Counted from the first letter of the stretch, positions 1-5,932 are shown. The stretch is 6,057 bases of DNA from Planctomycetota bacterium (GCA_018828825.1 JAHJUV010000023.1:1-6057), one strand, 5' to 3'. Notes: generated by a model not told the origin, from the letters alone. Numbers and translations are program-made.

Positions 1-1
1 A

Positions 2-205
2 AGGATACCTCTAAAAATTCATTTTGGCGGCAGAGCGAATCTTTTTGTCGCCGGTCTGTGTCAGACAAAAGCCACTTTATCTATTGATAAAGCTGATTTG
101 TCTTCCTTGCCGGCGAGCAAAAATCTTCTACTTGCCGCCCAGCCCCCGCGTCTCCCGACGCGAGTCGGGGCGGCGGGTCAAAAGCAATTATTAGAGCTAC
201 CCTAA
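2..205 (+). CDS. Doubtful C-terminal fragment of an ORF cut by the left edge
   Basis: Frame 2 is open from the window edge to a TAA at 203-205, 67 codons, ending 4 nt before the convergent stop codon of the prolyl isomerase gene. The translation contains pieces such as FGGRANLFVAG, TKATLSIDKAD and AAQPPRLPTRVGAAG. I recognise no domain in it. Most of its length lies over two inverted repeats (42-123 and 135-176), which by themselves can create open frames on either strand; a minus-strand frame over 90-209 is also open for about 40 codons. A run of 67 codons without a stop is not rare by chance. It could be the true end of an upstream gene invaded by palindromic repeats, or simply non-coding DNA. 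I favour non-coding or repeat DNA. Confidence 0.18.
   Translation, partial: RIPLKIHFGGRANLFVAGLCQTKATLSIDKADLSSLPASKNLLLAAQPPRLPTRVGAAGQKQLLELP
42..123. repeat. Nested 82-nt palindrome (three-tier hairpin)
   Basis: Three concentric inverted-repeat segments are visible. The outer arms are 42-54 (TTTTTGTCGCCGG) and 110-123 (CCGGCGAGCAAAAA), 13 pairs with one bulged base at 117. The middle arms are 63-69 (AGACAAA) and 97-103 (TTTGTCT), 7 pairs. The inner arms are 75-81 (CTTTATC) and 86-92 (GATAAAG), 7 pairs closing a TATT tetraloop. An alternative small hairpin GTCTG/CAGAC (54-58 with 62-66, loop TGT) competes with the middle stem. No T-tract follows on either strand, so it is not a standard intrinsic terminator. 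It lies 3' of the minus-strand isomerase gene. It may be a dispersed palindromic repeat, a structured RNA, or a remnant element end; copy number cannot be judged from one window. Confidence 0.7.
135..176. repeat. GC-rich hairpin next to the nested palindrome
   Basis: The inner stem CGCGTC (147-152) pairs perfectly with GACGCG (157-162) around a TCCC loop. Outside it, GCCCC (142-146) pairs with GGGGC (167-171), and CCGCC (135-139) pairs with GGCGG (172-176). Bulges are CA at 140-141 and AGTC at 163-166. That gives 16 pairs, almost all G-C, in a region otherwise of moderate GC. No T-run follows within a few bases on either strand, so a classical rho-independent terminator is unlikely, although the stem could still stop or stabilise the end of the minus-strand isomerase transcript. 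It sits 11 nt from the nested palindrome, so the two may form one element. Confidence 0.65.
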
Positions 206-209
206 AGAT

Positions 210-833
210 TTATTCGACTGCGATTGATTTAATCACAACAGTTTCGACCGGAACATCGCCGGGGCGAGTCGGAACATTAGCTATCGCATCAACAACGTCC
301 ATACCTTCAACTACTTTGCCGAAGACGGTGTAGCCTGCATCACGGACGCCTGCGTTGAGAAAATCGTTATTTGCGTGATTGATAAAGAACTGCGATGTTG
401 CGCTGTCCGGGTCATTGGTTCTGGCCATCGCGACTGTGCCGCGAACGTTTTTCAGGCCGTTTTTCGCCTCATTGATGATAGGCGGTTTTGTTGGTTTTTG
501 ACGCAAATCAGCGGTCATACCGCCGCCCTGAACCATGAACCCTTTTATAACACGATGGAATATCGTACCGTCATAATATTTGTCCGCGACATAGGCGAGA
601 AAATTTTCGCAGGTAACCGGAGCTTTGGCTGCGTCAAGTTCGACTATGATATCGCCTTTGCTTGTTTCGATTTTAACTTTTGCGGCTGTTGTGTCGTTTT
701 GCGGTGTCATTATTTTTTCATCCTTTTGAACTGGTTTAGCATTTTGGTCAGTTTGCTTGTCACAGCCCGACTGTAACACCATCACAGCCAGAACCGATAC
801 GATAATGAATTTTTGCAATTTATTTTTAGTCAT
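210..833 (-). CDS. Cyclophilin-type peptidyl-prolyl cis-trans isomerase, lipoprotein
   Basis: The gene encodes a 207-residue enzyme that interconverts cis and trans Xaa-Pro bonds, probably as an envelope folding factor. The ATG at 833 is preferred over a TTG at 890. It opens a signal peptide (MTKNKLQKF then IIVSVLAVMVL) ending in QSGC with Cys24 as the likely lipidated residue, it has a GAAAGG ribosome site (844-849), and the promoter candidate overlaps the longer start. Gln at lipobox -3 is atypical. Asp follows Cys24; in E. coli that would favour inner-membrane retention. A polar linker (about 25-50) precedes a compact cyclophilin domain (about 52-207) with FHRVIKGFMVQGG (92-104, catalytic Arg94 and Gln102), SQFFIN (147-152), FLNAG (158-162) and YTVFGKVVEGMDVVD (168-182). 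Family identity is secure; the cellular substrate is unknown. It is transcribed divergently from the phosphate transporter. Confidence 0.95.
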   Translation of the reverse strand: MTKNKLQKFIIVSVLAVMVLQSGCDKQTDQNAKPVQKDEKIMTPQNDTTAAKVKIETSKGDIIVELDAAKAPVTCENFLAYVADKYYDGTIFHRVIKGFMVQGGGMTADLRQKPTKPPIINEAKNGLKNVRGTVAMARTNDPDSATSQFFINHANNDFLNAGVRDAGYTVFGKVVEGMDVVDAIANVPTRPGDVPVETVVIKSIAVE

Positions 834-861
834 TTTCAGTCTGCCTTTCAATTTTAACGAG

Positions 862-890
862 GTTATACACGTTTTTTTGTTGTTCGGCAA
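862..890 (-). promoter_or_regulatory. Candidate sigma70-type promoter of the prolyl isomerase gene
   Basis: Read on the minus strand, TTGCCG (890-885) and TATAAC (867-862) are separated by 17 nt. Transcription would start near 855, leaving a leader of about 20 nt before the ATG at 833. The placement also argues against the upstream TTG start, which would lie inside the -35 box. This is a consensus match by eye only. Confidence 0.45.
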
Positions 891-900
891 GATTTTTTGC

Positions 901-928
901 TTGCTTAAATGTTCCCGTCAGATATATT
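901..928 (+). promoter_or_regulatory. Candidate promoter of the Na+/phosphate cotransporter gene
   Basis: TTGCTT (901-906) and TATATT (923-928) are spaced by 16 nt and point toward the transporter ATG at 979; a start near 935 would give a leader of about 44 nt. The -35 box lies 10 nt from the -35 of the divergent isomerase promoter, so the two promoters are back to back. I see no clear tandem PHO-box-like repeats. Confidence 0.4.
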
Positions 929-935
929 CTGGCGG
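915..935. promoter_or_regulatory. Operator-like inverted repeat over the transporter -10 box
   Basis: CCGTCAGA (915-922) and TCTGGCGG (928-935) are inverted repeats around TATAT, matching at 7 of 8 positions (8 of 8 if a G-T pair is allowed). The symmetric site covers the candidate -10 TATATT. That is the usual geometry of a repressor operator, though an RNA hairpin cannot be excluded if transcription starts further upstream. The binding protein is unknown. Confidence 0.4.
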
Positions 936-978
936 TATCTAATAACATCCTAAACAATCACACTTTAGAAGGGGTTCT

Positions 979-2673
979 ATGGACAGTAGTACAATGATAG
1001 AAATGATTTTCGGCATAGTCGGCGGGCTCGGGATATTTCTGCTTGGAATGAAGAACGTTTCCGAGGGTATGCAGGCCGTTGCAGGCGATAAACTGCGCAA
1101 GCTTATAAACGCCGTTACGAATAACCGTTTCTTGGCCTGCGGTATTGGTACGCTTGTCACCGCTATCATTCAATCCAGCTCTGTCACCACCGTAATCGTC
1201 GTAGGCCTCGTAAACGCGGGCCTAATGAACCTTATGCAGGCAATAGGGGTCATTTTAGGGGCTAATATAGGCACAACGATAACCGCGTGGATTTTGGTCA
1301 TAAAAATAAGCGCTTATGGGCTGCCGCTTCTGGGCATTTCAGCTATATTTTATCTTTTTACTAAAAAGGATAAGATTCGCTATCTGGCGATGGCCCTAAT
1401 GGGTCTTGGTATGGTCTTTTTCGGCCTGGAACTGATGAAGAACGGTTTTGCCCCGTTAAAAGAGATGCCCGGTTTTGAAGCGTGGTTTTCACGATTTTCA
1501 CCGACTTCCTATTTCGGCGTAATAAAATGCGTCCTTGCCGGAGCCCTTCTGACCGGCGTAGTTCAATCGTCCTCTGCTACAATCGGTATCACTATGGGTT
1601 TGGCATTCAATGGAATTATTGATTACCCGACAGCGGCGGCACTTGTGATGGGAGAAAATATAGGAACGACTGTGACGGCGCTGCTGGCATCGCTTGGGAC
1701 ATCAACCAACGCCAAGAGAGCAGCATTGGCACATACGTGTTTCAATGTTTTAGGAGTATTGTGGATTACACCTATATTCTTTCCCTATACACAAACGATA
1801 CAGGCAATTATCCACTGGCAAAGCGGACTGGCGGCATCTACGCCGGTCGTGACCGATGGCGTGACTACATATCCTCATATAATGGCGGCCATAGCTATTA
1901 CCCATACGGTTTTTAATGTGTGCAATACCATTATATTCCTGCCGTTCGTTCGGCCGCTGGCGAATCTGCTCAGCCGGCTTGTGCCGGAAAAAGCGATACC
2001 GGAAAAGCCAAGACTTACGGCACTGGATATCAGACTGTTCGACGCACCGGCACTTGCCATCGAACAGTCCAAAAGAGAAATCCTAATAATGGGTTCAGCG
2101 GTAATGGAAATGATGAAGACGCTAAAGGAAGTCATCTCATCTCCGGATGAGCAGAAGGAAAAAACCGAACAAATCTTCCAAAAAGAAGACTATCTGGATT
2201 TAATGCAAAAAGAAATCATCGAGTTCATCAGCGCTATTATCTCAGGCAATATCCCGCACGATGTGGCCGAGGAGAGCCGCAGACATTTGAGAATGGCCGA
2301 TGAGCTTGAGTCGATAAGCGATTATATAGCCAATATTCTGAAACTGAATCTCAAGCTTCGGCAGACGGGACAGAAAATGACGCCGGAAGGCCTGGCAGCT
2401 ATAATAGATTTGCACAATAATGCGGCTGAATATATCGAACTTATAAACAAGGCCACGAAAAATGAGGATTCGAGTGTACTTGCTACGGCAGAAACCGAAG
2501 GCAAAACCATAACGGAACTGATGAAAAAGTACCGGACCGAACATCTGGCACGGGTTAGCAGCGGCGAGGCAAGCCCGCTTAAGAGTCTGATTTTTACCGA
2601 TATGCTAAATTCGTATCGGCGGATAAAAGACCACGGCCTGAACATCGCAGAAGTGCTCGGAGGAGAAAAATAG
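979..2673 (+). CDS. Na+/phosphate cotransporter with C-terminal PhoU-like domain (NptA/YjbB type)
   Basis: This 564-residue inner-membrane protein belongs to the Na/Pi-cotransporter family, which moves inorganic phosphate with sodium; E. coli YjbB of this family is reported to act in phosphate export, so direction is not fixed here. Two inverted-topology repeats each carry the signature QSSS: Gln65-Ser68 followed by GANIGTTITAW (94-104), and Gln196-Ser199 followed by GENIGTTVTALLASLG (225-240). The membrane part covers about 8-335 and opens with a GLGIFLLGMK helix. Residues about 355-560 are charged and helical, as expected for a fused PhoU-like regulatory domain. The start is supported by AGAAGG (967-972), 6 nt before the ATG. 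No phosphate regulator or pst gene is in view. Length and layout are normal for the two-domain form. Confidence 0.95.
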   Translation: MDSSTMIEMIFGIVGGLGIFLLGMKNVSEGMQAVAGDKLRKLINAVTNNRFLACGIGTLVTAIIQSSSVTTVIVVGLVNAGLMNLMQAIGVILGANIGTTITAWILVIKISAYGLPLLGISAIFYLFTKKDKIRYLAMALMGLGMVFFGLELMKNGFAPLKEMPGFEAWFSRFSPTSYFGVIKCVLAGALLTGVVQSSSATIGITMGLAFNGIIDYPTAAALVMGENIGTTVTALLASLGTSTNAKRAALAHTCFNVLGVLWITPIFFPYTQTIQAIIHWQSGLAASTPVVTDGVTTYPHIMAAIAITHTVFNVCNTIIFLPFVRPLANLLSRLVPEKAIPEKPRLTALDIRLFDAPALAIEQSKREILIMGSAVMEMMKTLKEVISSPDEQKEKTEQIFQKEDYLDLMQKEIIEFISAIISGNIPHDVAEESRRHLRMADELESISDYIANILKLNLKLRQTGQKMTPEGLAAIIDLHNNAAEYIELINKATKNEDSSVLATAETEGKTITELMKKYRTEHLARVSSGEASPLKSLIFTDMLNSYRRIKDHGLNIAEVLGGEK

Positions 2674-2732
2674 CCGTTAGTCGCCGGTCAATGGGCAAAA
2701 CAAACCACGATAAAACCCTGCGCTAAAAAAAC

Positions 2733-2760
2733 TTGCTCAAAAGCCAAAGCAGGTTAAAAT
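2733..2760 (+). promoter_or_regulatory. Candidate promoter of hisHF, possibly giving a leaderless mRNA
   Basis: TTGCTC (2733-2738) and TAAAAT (2755-2760) are 16 nt apart. A start about 7 nt beyond the -10 box would fall near 2767, only 3-4 nt before the hisH ATG at 2771. The bases before that ATG (GGTCCCGGA) contain no well-placed Shine-Dalgarno sequence. If the 97-bp gap from the transporter gene holds this promoter, hisHF is its own transcription unit. The rest of the gap (2674-2732) shows nothing clear beyond a weak long-loop pairing of CCTGC (2716-2720) with GCAGG (2749-2753). Confidence 0.35.
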
Positions 2761-2770
2761 TGGTCCCGGA

Positions 2771-3394
2771 ATGATAACAATAATCGATTACAAAGCAGGC
2801 AACCTGACGAGCGTTAAGCTTGCATTCGAGTCCATCGGCCAAAAGGTGAAAATTACCGATGAGCCGAGGGAGATACTGCAAGCTGAAAAAATAGTCTTTC
2901 CGGGCGTAGGAGCGGCAAAGGCGGCAATGGACAACCTCAAATCTCTAAACTTAATCGAGCCTATCCGGAAGGTAATAGCCGACGGCATTCCGTTTTTGGG
3001 AATATGCATCGGGATGCAGGTTCTGTTCGAGAAAAGCGAAGAAGACGGCGGAACAGAATGCCTGGGCATACTGAGCGGCAGTGTTAAAAAATTCAAATCG
3101 AACGATAAACTGTGCAAAATTCCGCAGATGGGCTGGAACACGGTAAAAATGACAAAGCGGCATGCGATTTTTGACGGGATTGAAGATGAGAGCGAATTTT
3201 ATTTTGTGCACAGCTATTATCCGGCGTGCAGCGACAAGAATAATATAATCGGCCAAACCGAATACGCTGACGCAGCTTTCGCAAGCGCAGCGGGAAAGGG
3301 AAATCTTGTCGCGGTACAATTTCACCCGGAAAGGTCTGGCAGAATCGGGTTGAAACTGCTTGAGAATTTCAGTAACTGGGATGGTAAATGCTGA
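2771..3394 (+). CDS. hisH: Imidazole glycerol phosphate synthase, glutamine amidotransferase subunit HisH
   Basis: HisH (207 residues) hydrolyses glutamine and channels ammonia to HisF, which uses it to convert PRFAR to imidazole glycerol phosphate and AICAR in histidine synthesis. The class I amidotransferase triad is complete: Cys79 in PFLGICIGMQ (74-83), then His185 and Glu187 in VQFHPERSG (182-190). The oxyanion-strand motif PGVGAA (44-49) and the HisH-typical PQMGWN (118-123) and YFVHSYY (144-150) are present, and the N-terminus MITIIDYKAGNLTSV is characteristic. Length is normal for the family. The ATG has no convincing ribosome site. The stop overlaps the hisF start by 7 nt, as expected for subunits made in equal amounts. 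No other his gene lies in the window. Confidence 0.97.
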   Translation: MITIIDYKAGNLTSVKLAFESIGQKVKITDEPREILQAEKIVFPGVGAAKAAMDNLKSLNLIEPIRKVIADGIPFLGICIGMQVLFEKSEEDGGTECLGILSGSVKKFKSNDKLCKIPQMGWNTVKMTKRHAIFDGIEDESEFYFVHSYYPACSDKNNIIGQTEYADAAFASAAGKGNLVAVQFHPERSGRIGLKLLENFSNWDGKC

Positions 3395-4167
3395 CGAAAA
3401 GAATAATACCGTGTTTAGATGTGATGGGCCGAAAGGTTACCAAGGGCGTTAAGTTTCAAAATAACATCGAGCTGGGCGACCCGGTCGAGATGGCGGTGGC
3501 GTACAGCGACGGCGGATGCGATGAGCTGGTCTTTTACGATATAACAGCATCGGCCCAAGAAAGGCCTATAGATATCGATATTGTTCGCGAGGTCGCAAAG
3601 GCGGTGCATATACCGTTTGCCGTCGGGGGCGGGATAAAAAATATCGAAGATATGAGGCAGGTGCTTTGGGCAGGCGCTGAAAAGGTGAGCGTAAATTCGC
3701 TGGCCGTTAGCAATCCGGATATTATCGCCAAGGGTGCAAAGCTCTTCGGTTCACAGTGTATAGTGCTGGGGATGGACCCTGTAAAGGTCGAAAAGAGCGG
3801 TAAGTTTCCGAGCGGATACGAGATAACGATACAAGGTTTCAGAACCAGGACGGGGCTTGACGCTCTGGAATGGGCAAAACGGGCCGAGGGACTTGGCGCC
3901 GGCGAGATAGTCGTAAACAGCGTCGATGCGGACGGAACGCAGGCGGGGTTTGAAATCAACCTGACGAGATTAATCGCTGAAAACGTAGGTATTCCGGTAG
4001 TGGCAAGCGGAGGAGGCGGGACATATCAGCATTTAATCGACGTTTTTACCGAGGGCAAGGCTGACGCGGCAATTATCGCGAGTATGATTCATACAGGAAG
4101 GTTTACAATCAGGCAAATAAAGGATGAACTAATTGCCGCAGGGATACCGATAAGACAAAAATGGTAA
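3388..4167 (+). CDS. hisF: Imidazole glycerol phosphate synthase, cyclase subunit HisF
   Basis: HisF (259 residues) is the (beta/alpha)8-barrel cyclase that uses ammonia from HisH to form imidazole glycerol phosphate and AICAR; it is cytoplasmic and works as a HisF-HisH dimer. The two catalytic aspartates sit at the expected positions: Asp11 in RIIPCLDV (5-12) and Asp130 in GMD (128-130). Other family blocks are ELVFYDITAS (46-55), VGGGIK (79-84), VSVNS (100-104), GAGEIVVNSVDADGT (170-184) and the phosphate-binding VASGGGGT (205-212). These make a true histidine enzyme more likely than a paralogue for surface-sugar amidation. The start codon lies inside the end of hisH (ATGCTGA at 3388-3394), so translation is probably coupled, helped by GGGATGG just upstream. 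Length is close to the usual 250-258. Confidence 0.97.
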   Translation: MLTKRIIPCLDVMGRKVTKGVKFQNNIELGDPVEMAVAYSDGGCDELVFYDITASAQERPIDIDIVREVAKAVHIPFAVGGGIKNIEDMRQVLWAGAEKVSVNSLAVSNPDIIAKGAKLFGSQCIVLGMDPVKVEKSGKFPSGYEITIQGFRTRTGLDALEWAKRAEGLGAGEIVVNSVDADGTQAGFEINLTRLIAENVGIPVVASGGGGTYQHLIDVFTEGKADAAIIASMIHTGRFTIRQIKDELIAAGIPIRQKW

Positions 4168-4172
4168 TATAC

Positions 4173-4204
4173 AAACAGGAGAATTTTTATGGGCGGTCCT
4201 GTTT
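4173..4204. promoter_or_regulatory. Hairpin downstream of hisF that would cover a ribosome-binding site
   Basis: AAACAGGA (4173-4180) pairs perfectly with TCCTGTTT (4197-4204) across a 16-nt loop, starting 5 nt after the hisF stop. The left arm contains most of an AGGAGA ribosome-binding motif (4177-4182) that precedes ATG 4189. No T-tract follows on either strand, so terminator function is weakly supported. A perfect 10-bp palindrome CTTATATAAG (4209-4218) lies just beyond it. Confidence 0.4.
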
Positions 4205-4248
4205 ATACCTTATATAAGCACTATTGTATTGCTGCCGTTCGGCAGTGA
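4189..4248 (+). CDS. Possible 19-residue small ORF after hisF
   Basis: ATG at 4189 opens a frame encoding MGGPVYTLYKHYCIAAVRQ, with TGA at 4246-4248. It has one of the better ribosome-binding sequences in the window, AGGAGA at 4177-4182, 6 nt before the ATG. It starts 21 nt after the hisF stop and could be the last cistron of that transcript. The peptide shows no signal, membrane segment or family resemblance that I recognise. Against it: tiny size, no homology known to me, and the ribosome site lies in a hairpin arm. It may be a chance ORF or the remnant of a gene start. Confidence 0.25.
   Translation: MGGPVYTLYKHYCIAAVRQ
4232..4245. terminator. Weak hairpin in the convergent hisF/fusion-gene gap, possible bidirectional terminator
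   Basis: CTGCC (4232-4236) pairs with GGCAG (4241-4245) around a GTTC loop, extendable by wobble pairs. On the plus strand a TTTT run comes only at 4257-4260, 11 nt later, so the match to an intrinsic terminator is poor. Its place between converging genes (hisF ending 4167, fusion gene ending 4280) is the main argument for a termination role. Confidence 0.25.
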
Positions 4249-4279
4249 ATTCGACGTTTTCCGGGCAGAAGCGTAAAAT

Positions 4280-5533
4280 CTATTCGTTTTGTTCTCTCAT
4301 CATCTGCAGGATAACAGAGCCGAGGCGTCTTGCGGCATCCTGGTCGGAGGCGGTAATTAAATTGCCATCGATTTCAAGAGGACTTGTCTGCCACTGGGCT
4401 CCGGCCAGATTAAGTTTTGCCCGCTGCGAGATAGAACTTGCAACTTTTTTCCCCCTAACGACGTCGGCATAGGCGAATATGGCGGGAGTAATATTAATAG
4501 CCGCAAGAATCTTTTCCCTGCTATTTGCCTGACGGACGAGCTTTAATAAATTCTTGTCCTTTAAGTATTCCCCCGTGCTGGAGCCGCCGATGAAAACAAA
4601 GGCATCGTAATCGTCAACCCTTACATCCTTTATGAGCATAGTTGCCGTGATTTTATTTCTTTCCAGCCCTTTTATTTCGCCTATCTCTATTGCGGCGATG
4701 TCCATTTTGACGCCGGCTATCTGCAGGGTTTCCTGGATGCCAAAAAACTCCGAATCATTAAAGCGACGGGCAGCTATTACAGCAACTACCTTTTTCGTGC
4801 GGATATCCAGCGGACGCCGAACAGCAGGAGACGGTGTAAAACCGGGCGACGAAAGAGATTCGAGAGACGTCTTTTTAACCGGGTTGCCGACACAAACCAG
4901 GTATAGGGGCTCAAGGTTTTCATTTAATTTGCAGATTCCCGCGACCGCTTTGGAGTCGAAATCGCCGACAGGGGCAGACCCGAGGCCAAGAGTTACGGCC
5001 TGGAGATCGATATTCTGGGCGATATGGCCGGCCTCAAGACATATAAATCTTTCACCTCTGCCTCGGAACCTGGCCTCGACTTTTTTAGCTGAACCGGAAA
5101 TGACAAAAATACACGGCGAATTCCGGACGACCTGCTGTTTAAAAGACGCTGCATAAAGCATAGGTCTGATATCCGTATTGACATACTTTATCAAGCTGTG
5201 GTCGTTCGAATCATAAACATATAAGCCATCCGGCAAAACAACATTTAACTGCATCGGATAAATAGCTATAGGTGATAGAGCAGTTCTTATGCCCCTGTTA
5301 GGGTCGGTTATTCCCTGGGCCGACCAGCATAACTGCCCTATTTGCTCGATTTTAAGCTCTTTGGCGGTAAAATCGCGAACGCTCATGAGATTTTTTATTG
5401 CCTGTTCAAGAGAAACATTGCTATTCAAATGCGGCTCGGGCAGCCTTATGATTGTCATAAAAGAATTAGCGGTTCCGGGCCAAGCCAGGAAACCCGAAGC
5501 TATCAACAAAACCAATAACAATCTTTTTTTCAT
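4280..5533 (-). CDS. Exported SagB-type nitroreductase domain fused to a DJ-1/PfpI-like domain
   Basis: The 417-residue product begins with a Sec-type signal peptide (MKKR, then LLLVLLIASGFLAW, cleavage likely near residue 24). Residues about 30-220 match the SagB/ThcOx branch of the FMN nitroreductase superfamily: LPEP (31-34), SVRDF (51-55) where most members have RRSxRxF, LCWSAQGITDP (68-78), IYPMQL (91-96), GLYVYD (103-108), EAGHIAQNIDLQAVTLGLG (167-185) and VGNP (215-218). Residues about 247-412 resemble DJ-1/PfpI: DSEFFG (260-265), FIGGSSTGEYL (314-324), LAAINITP (343-350), GKKVASS (361-367) and DGNLITA (389-395). The usual nucleophilic Cys of AICxxP is Asn347, so the second domain is probably not a standard glyoxalase or protease. 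GGAGGG (5541-5546) lies 7 nt before the ATG, 18 nt downstream of the LAB_N gene. Substrate and redox partner are unknown. Confidence 0.85.
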   Translation of the reverse strand: MKKRLLLVLLIASGFLAWPGTANSFMTIIRLPEPHLNSNVSLEQAIKNLMSVRDFTAKELKIEQIGQLCWSAQGITDPNRGIRTALSPIAIYPMQLNVVLPDGLYVYDSNDHSLIKYVNTDIRPMLYAASFKQQVVRNSPCIFVISGSAKKVEARFRGRGERFICLEAGHIAQNIDLQAVTLGLGSAPVGDFDSKAVAGICKLNENLEPLYLVCVGNPVKKTSLESLSSPGFTPSPAVRRPLDIRTKKVVAVIAARRFNDSEFFGIQETLQIAGVKMDIAAIEIGEIKGLERNKITATMLIKDVRVDDYDAFVFIGGSSTGEYLKDKNLLKLVRQANSREKILAAINITPAIFAYADVVRGKKVASSISQRAKLNLAGAQWQTSPLEIDGNLITASDQDAARRLGSVILQMMREQNE

Positions 5534-5551
5534 TTTAAAACCCTCCAGTAA

Positions 5552-5875
5552 TCAGTCTTCATCTTTTTCCAACGGGCCAATTCTGCCGCTTTTCTCGTGC
5601 TTATAAATAAGATGCAGATTTCGAACGTAAATAACTGTGTTGAGCGAAAAGCCGAGAATAAAGACAGGCTCGCAACGGTGAATGCTGTAAGCCAGCAATA
5701 TGAGGCTGCCTACCAAAGACAAATACCAGAAACCGATCGGTACGTGCGAACGTTTTTTAACCTCGCTGGCAATCCACTGAAGTACAAACCTGCCTCCAAA
5801 AGCGATTTGTCCCACAAAACCGACAGCCGTCCAGACCGGCTCCTGCGAAAGTTCTTTCACTAAAGATTCAAACAT
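5552..5875 (-). CDS. LAB_N family small membrane protein (lipid A-disaccharide synthase N-terminal domain-like)
   Basis: The 107-residue protein matches the stand-alone LAB_N family, named for the N-terminal extension of some lipid A-disaccharide synthases and often found near lipid-linked glycosyltransferases. Conserved blocks are GFVGQIAFGGRFVLQWIASE (19-38), KKRSHVP (40-46), FWYLSLVGS (49-57), PVFILG (70-75) and YVRNL (83-87). The Gln that commonly follows FILG is Phe76 here. Three hydrophobic segments (about 14-35, 47-66, 70-90) indicate an inner-membrane protein with a charged C-terminal tail. AGGAG (5884-5888), 8 nt upstream of the ATG, supports the start. It is probably the first gene of an operon with the downstream fusion gene. 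Its biochemical activity is not established for the stand-alone form; no lipid A transferase gene is visible beside it. Confidence 0.9.
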   Translation of the reverse strand: MFESLVKELSQEPVWTAVGFVGQIAFGGRFVLQWIASEVKKRSHVPIGFWYLSLVGSLILLAYSIHRCEPVFILGFSLNTVIYVRNLHLIYKHEKSGRIGPLEKDED

Positions 5876-5903
5876 ATATACCGCTCCTGAAAAATAAATT
5901 AAC

Positions 5904-5932
5904 TGGTTTATGATAACCGAATGTGCTATAAA
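5904..5932 (+). promoter_or_regulatory. Candidate promoter of the VanZ-like gene
   Basis: TGGTTT (5904-5909) and TATAAA (5927-5932) are 17 nt apart; transcription near 5939 would give a leader of about 20 nt before ATG 5959. The -35 box is weak. The site overlaps the minus-strand promoter candidate at 5910-5937, so the two genes would compete for or share regulation. Confidence 0.3.

Noticed and set aside
42..123. Bacterial SRP RNA, 6S RNA or tRNA
   Set aside because: The TATT loop and stem sequence lack the SRP GGAA loop region, the 6S open bubble and tRNA arms.
834..890. Longer isomerase ORF starting at TTG 890
   Set aside because: It would bury the signal peptide behind 19 extra residues and start inside the candidate -35 box. 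ATG 833 has a ribosome site and a normal lipoprotein N-terminus.
1875..2645. Several overlapping open frames on the minus strand and in other plus frames within the transporter gene
   Set aside because: They are shadows of a well-conserved coding frame, with no family features and no start signals.
2716..2760. Possible terminator between the transporter and hisH
   Set aside because: The stem is only about 5-7 pairs with a long AT-rich loop and lacks a T-tract; I could not call it.
3388..4167. HisF paralogue of the surface-sugar amidation type (WbuZ-like)
   Set aside because: Catalytic Asp11 and Asp130 and the phosphate-binding motifs are canonical, and no sugar-amidation genes are nearby.
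4632..5156. 174-codon plus-strand open frame antisense to the SagB/DJ-1 fusion
   Set aside because: The minus-strand frame has clear domain motifs, a signal peptide and a strong ribosome site; the antisense frame has none.
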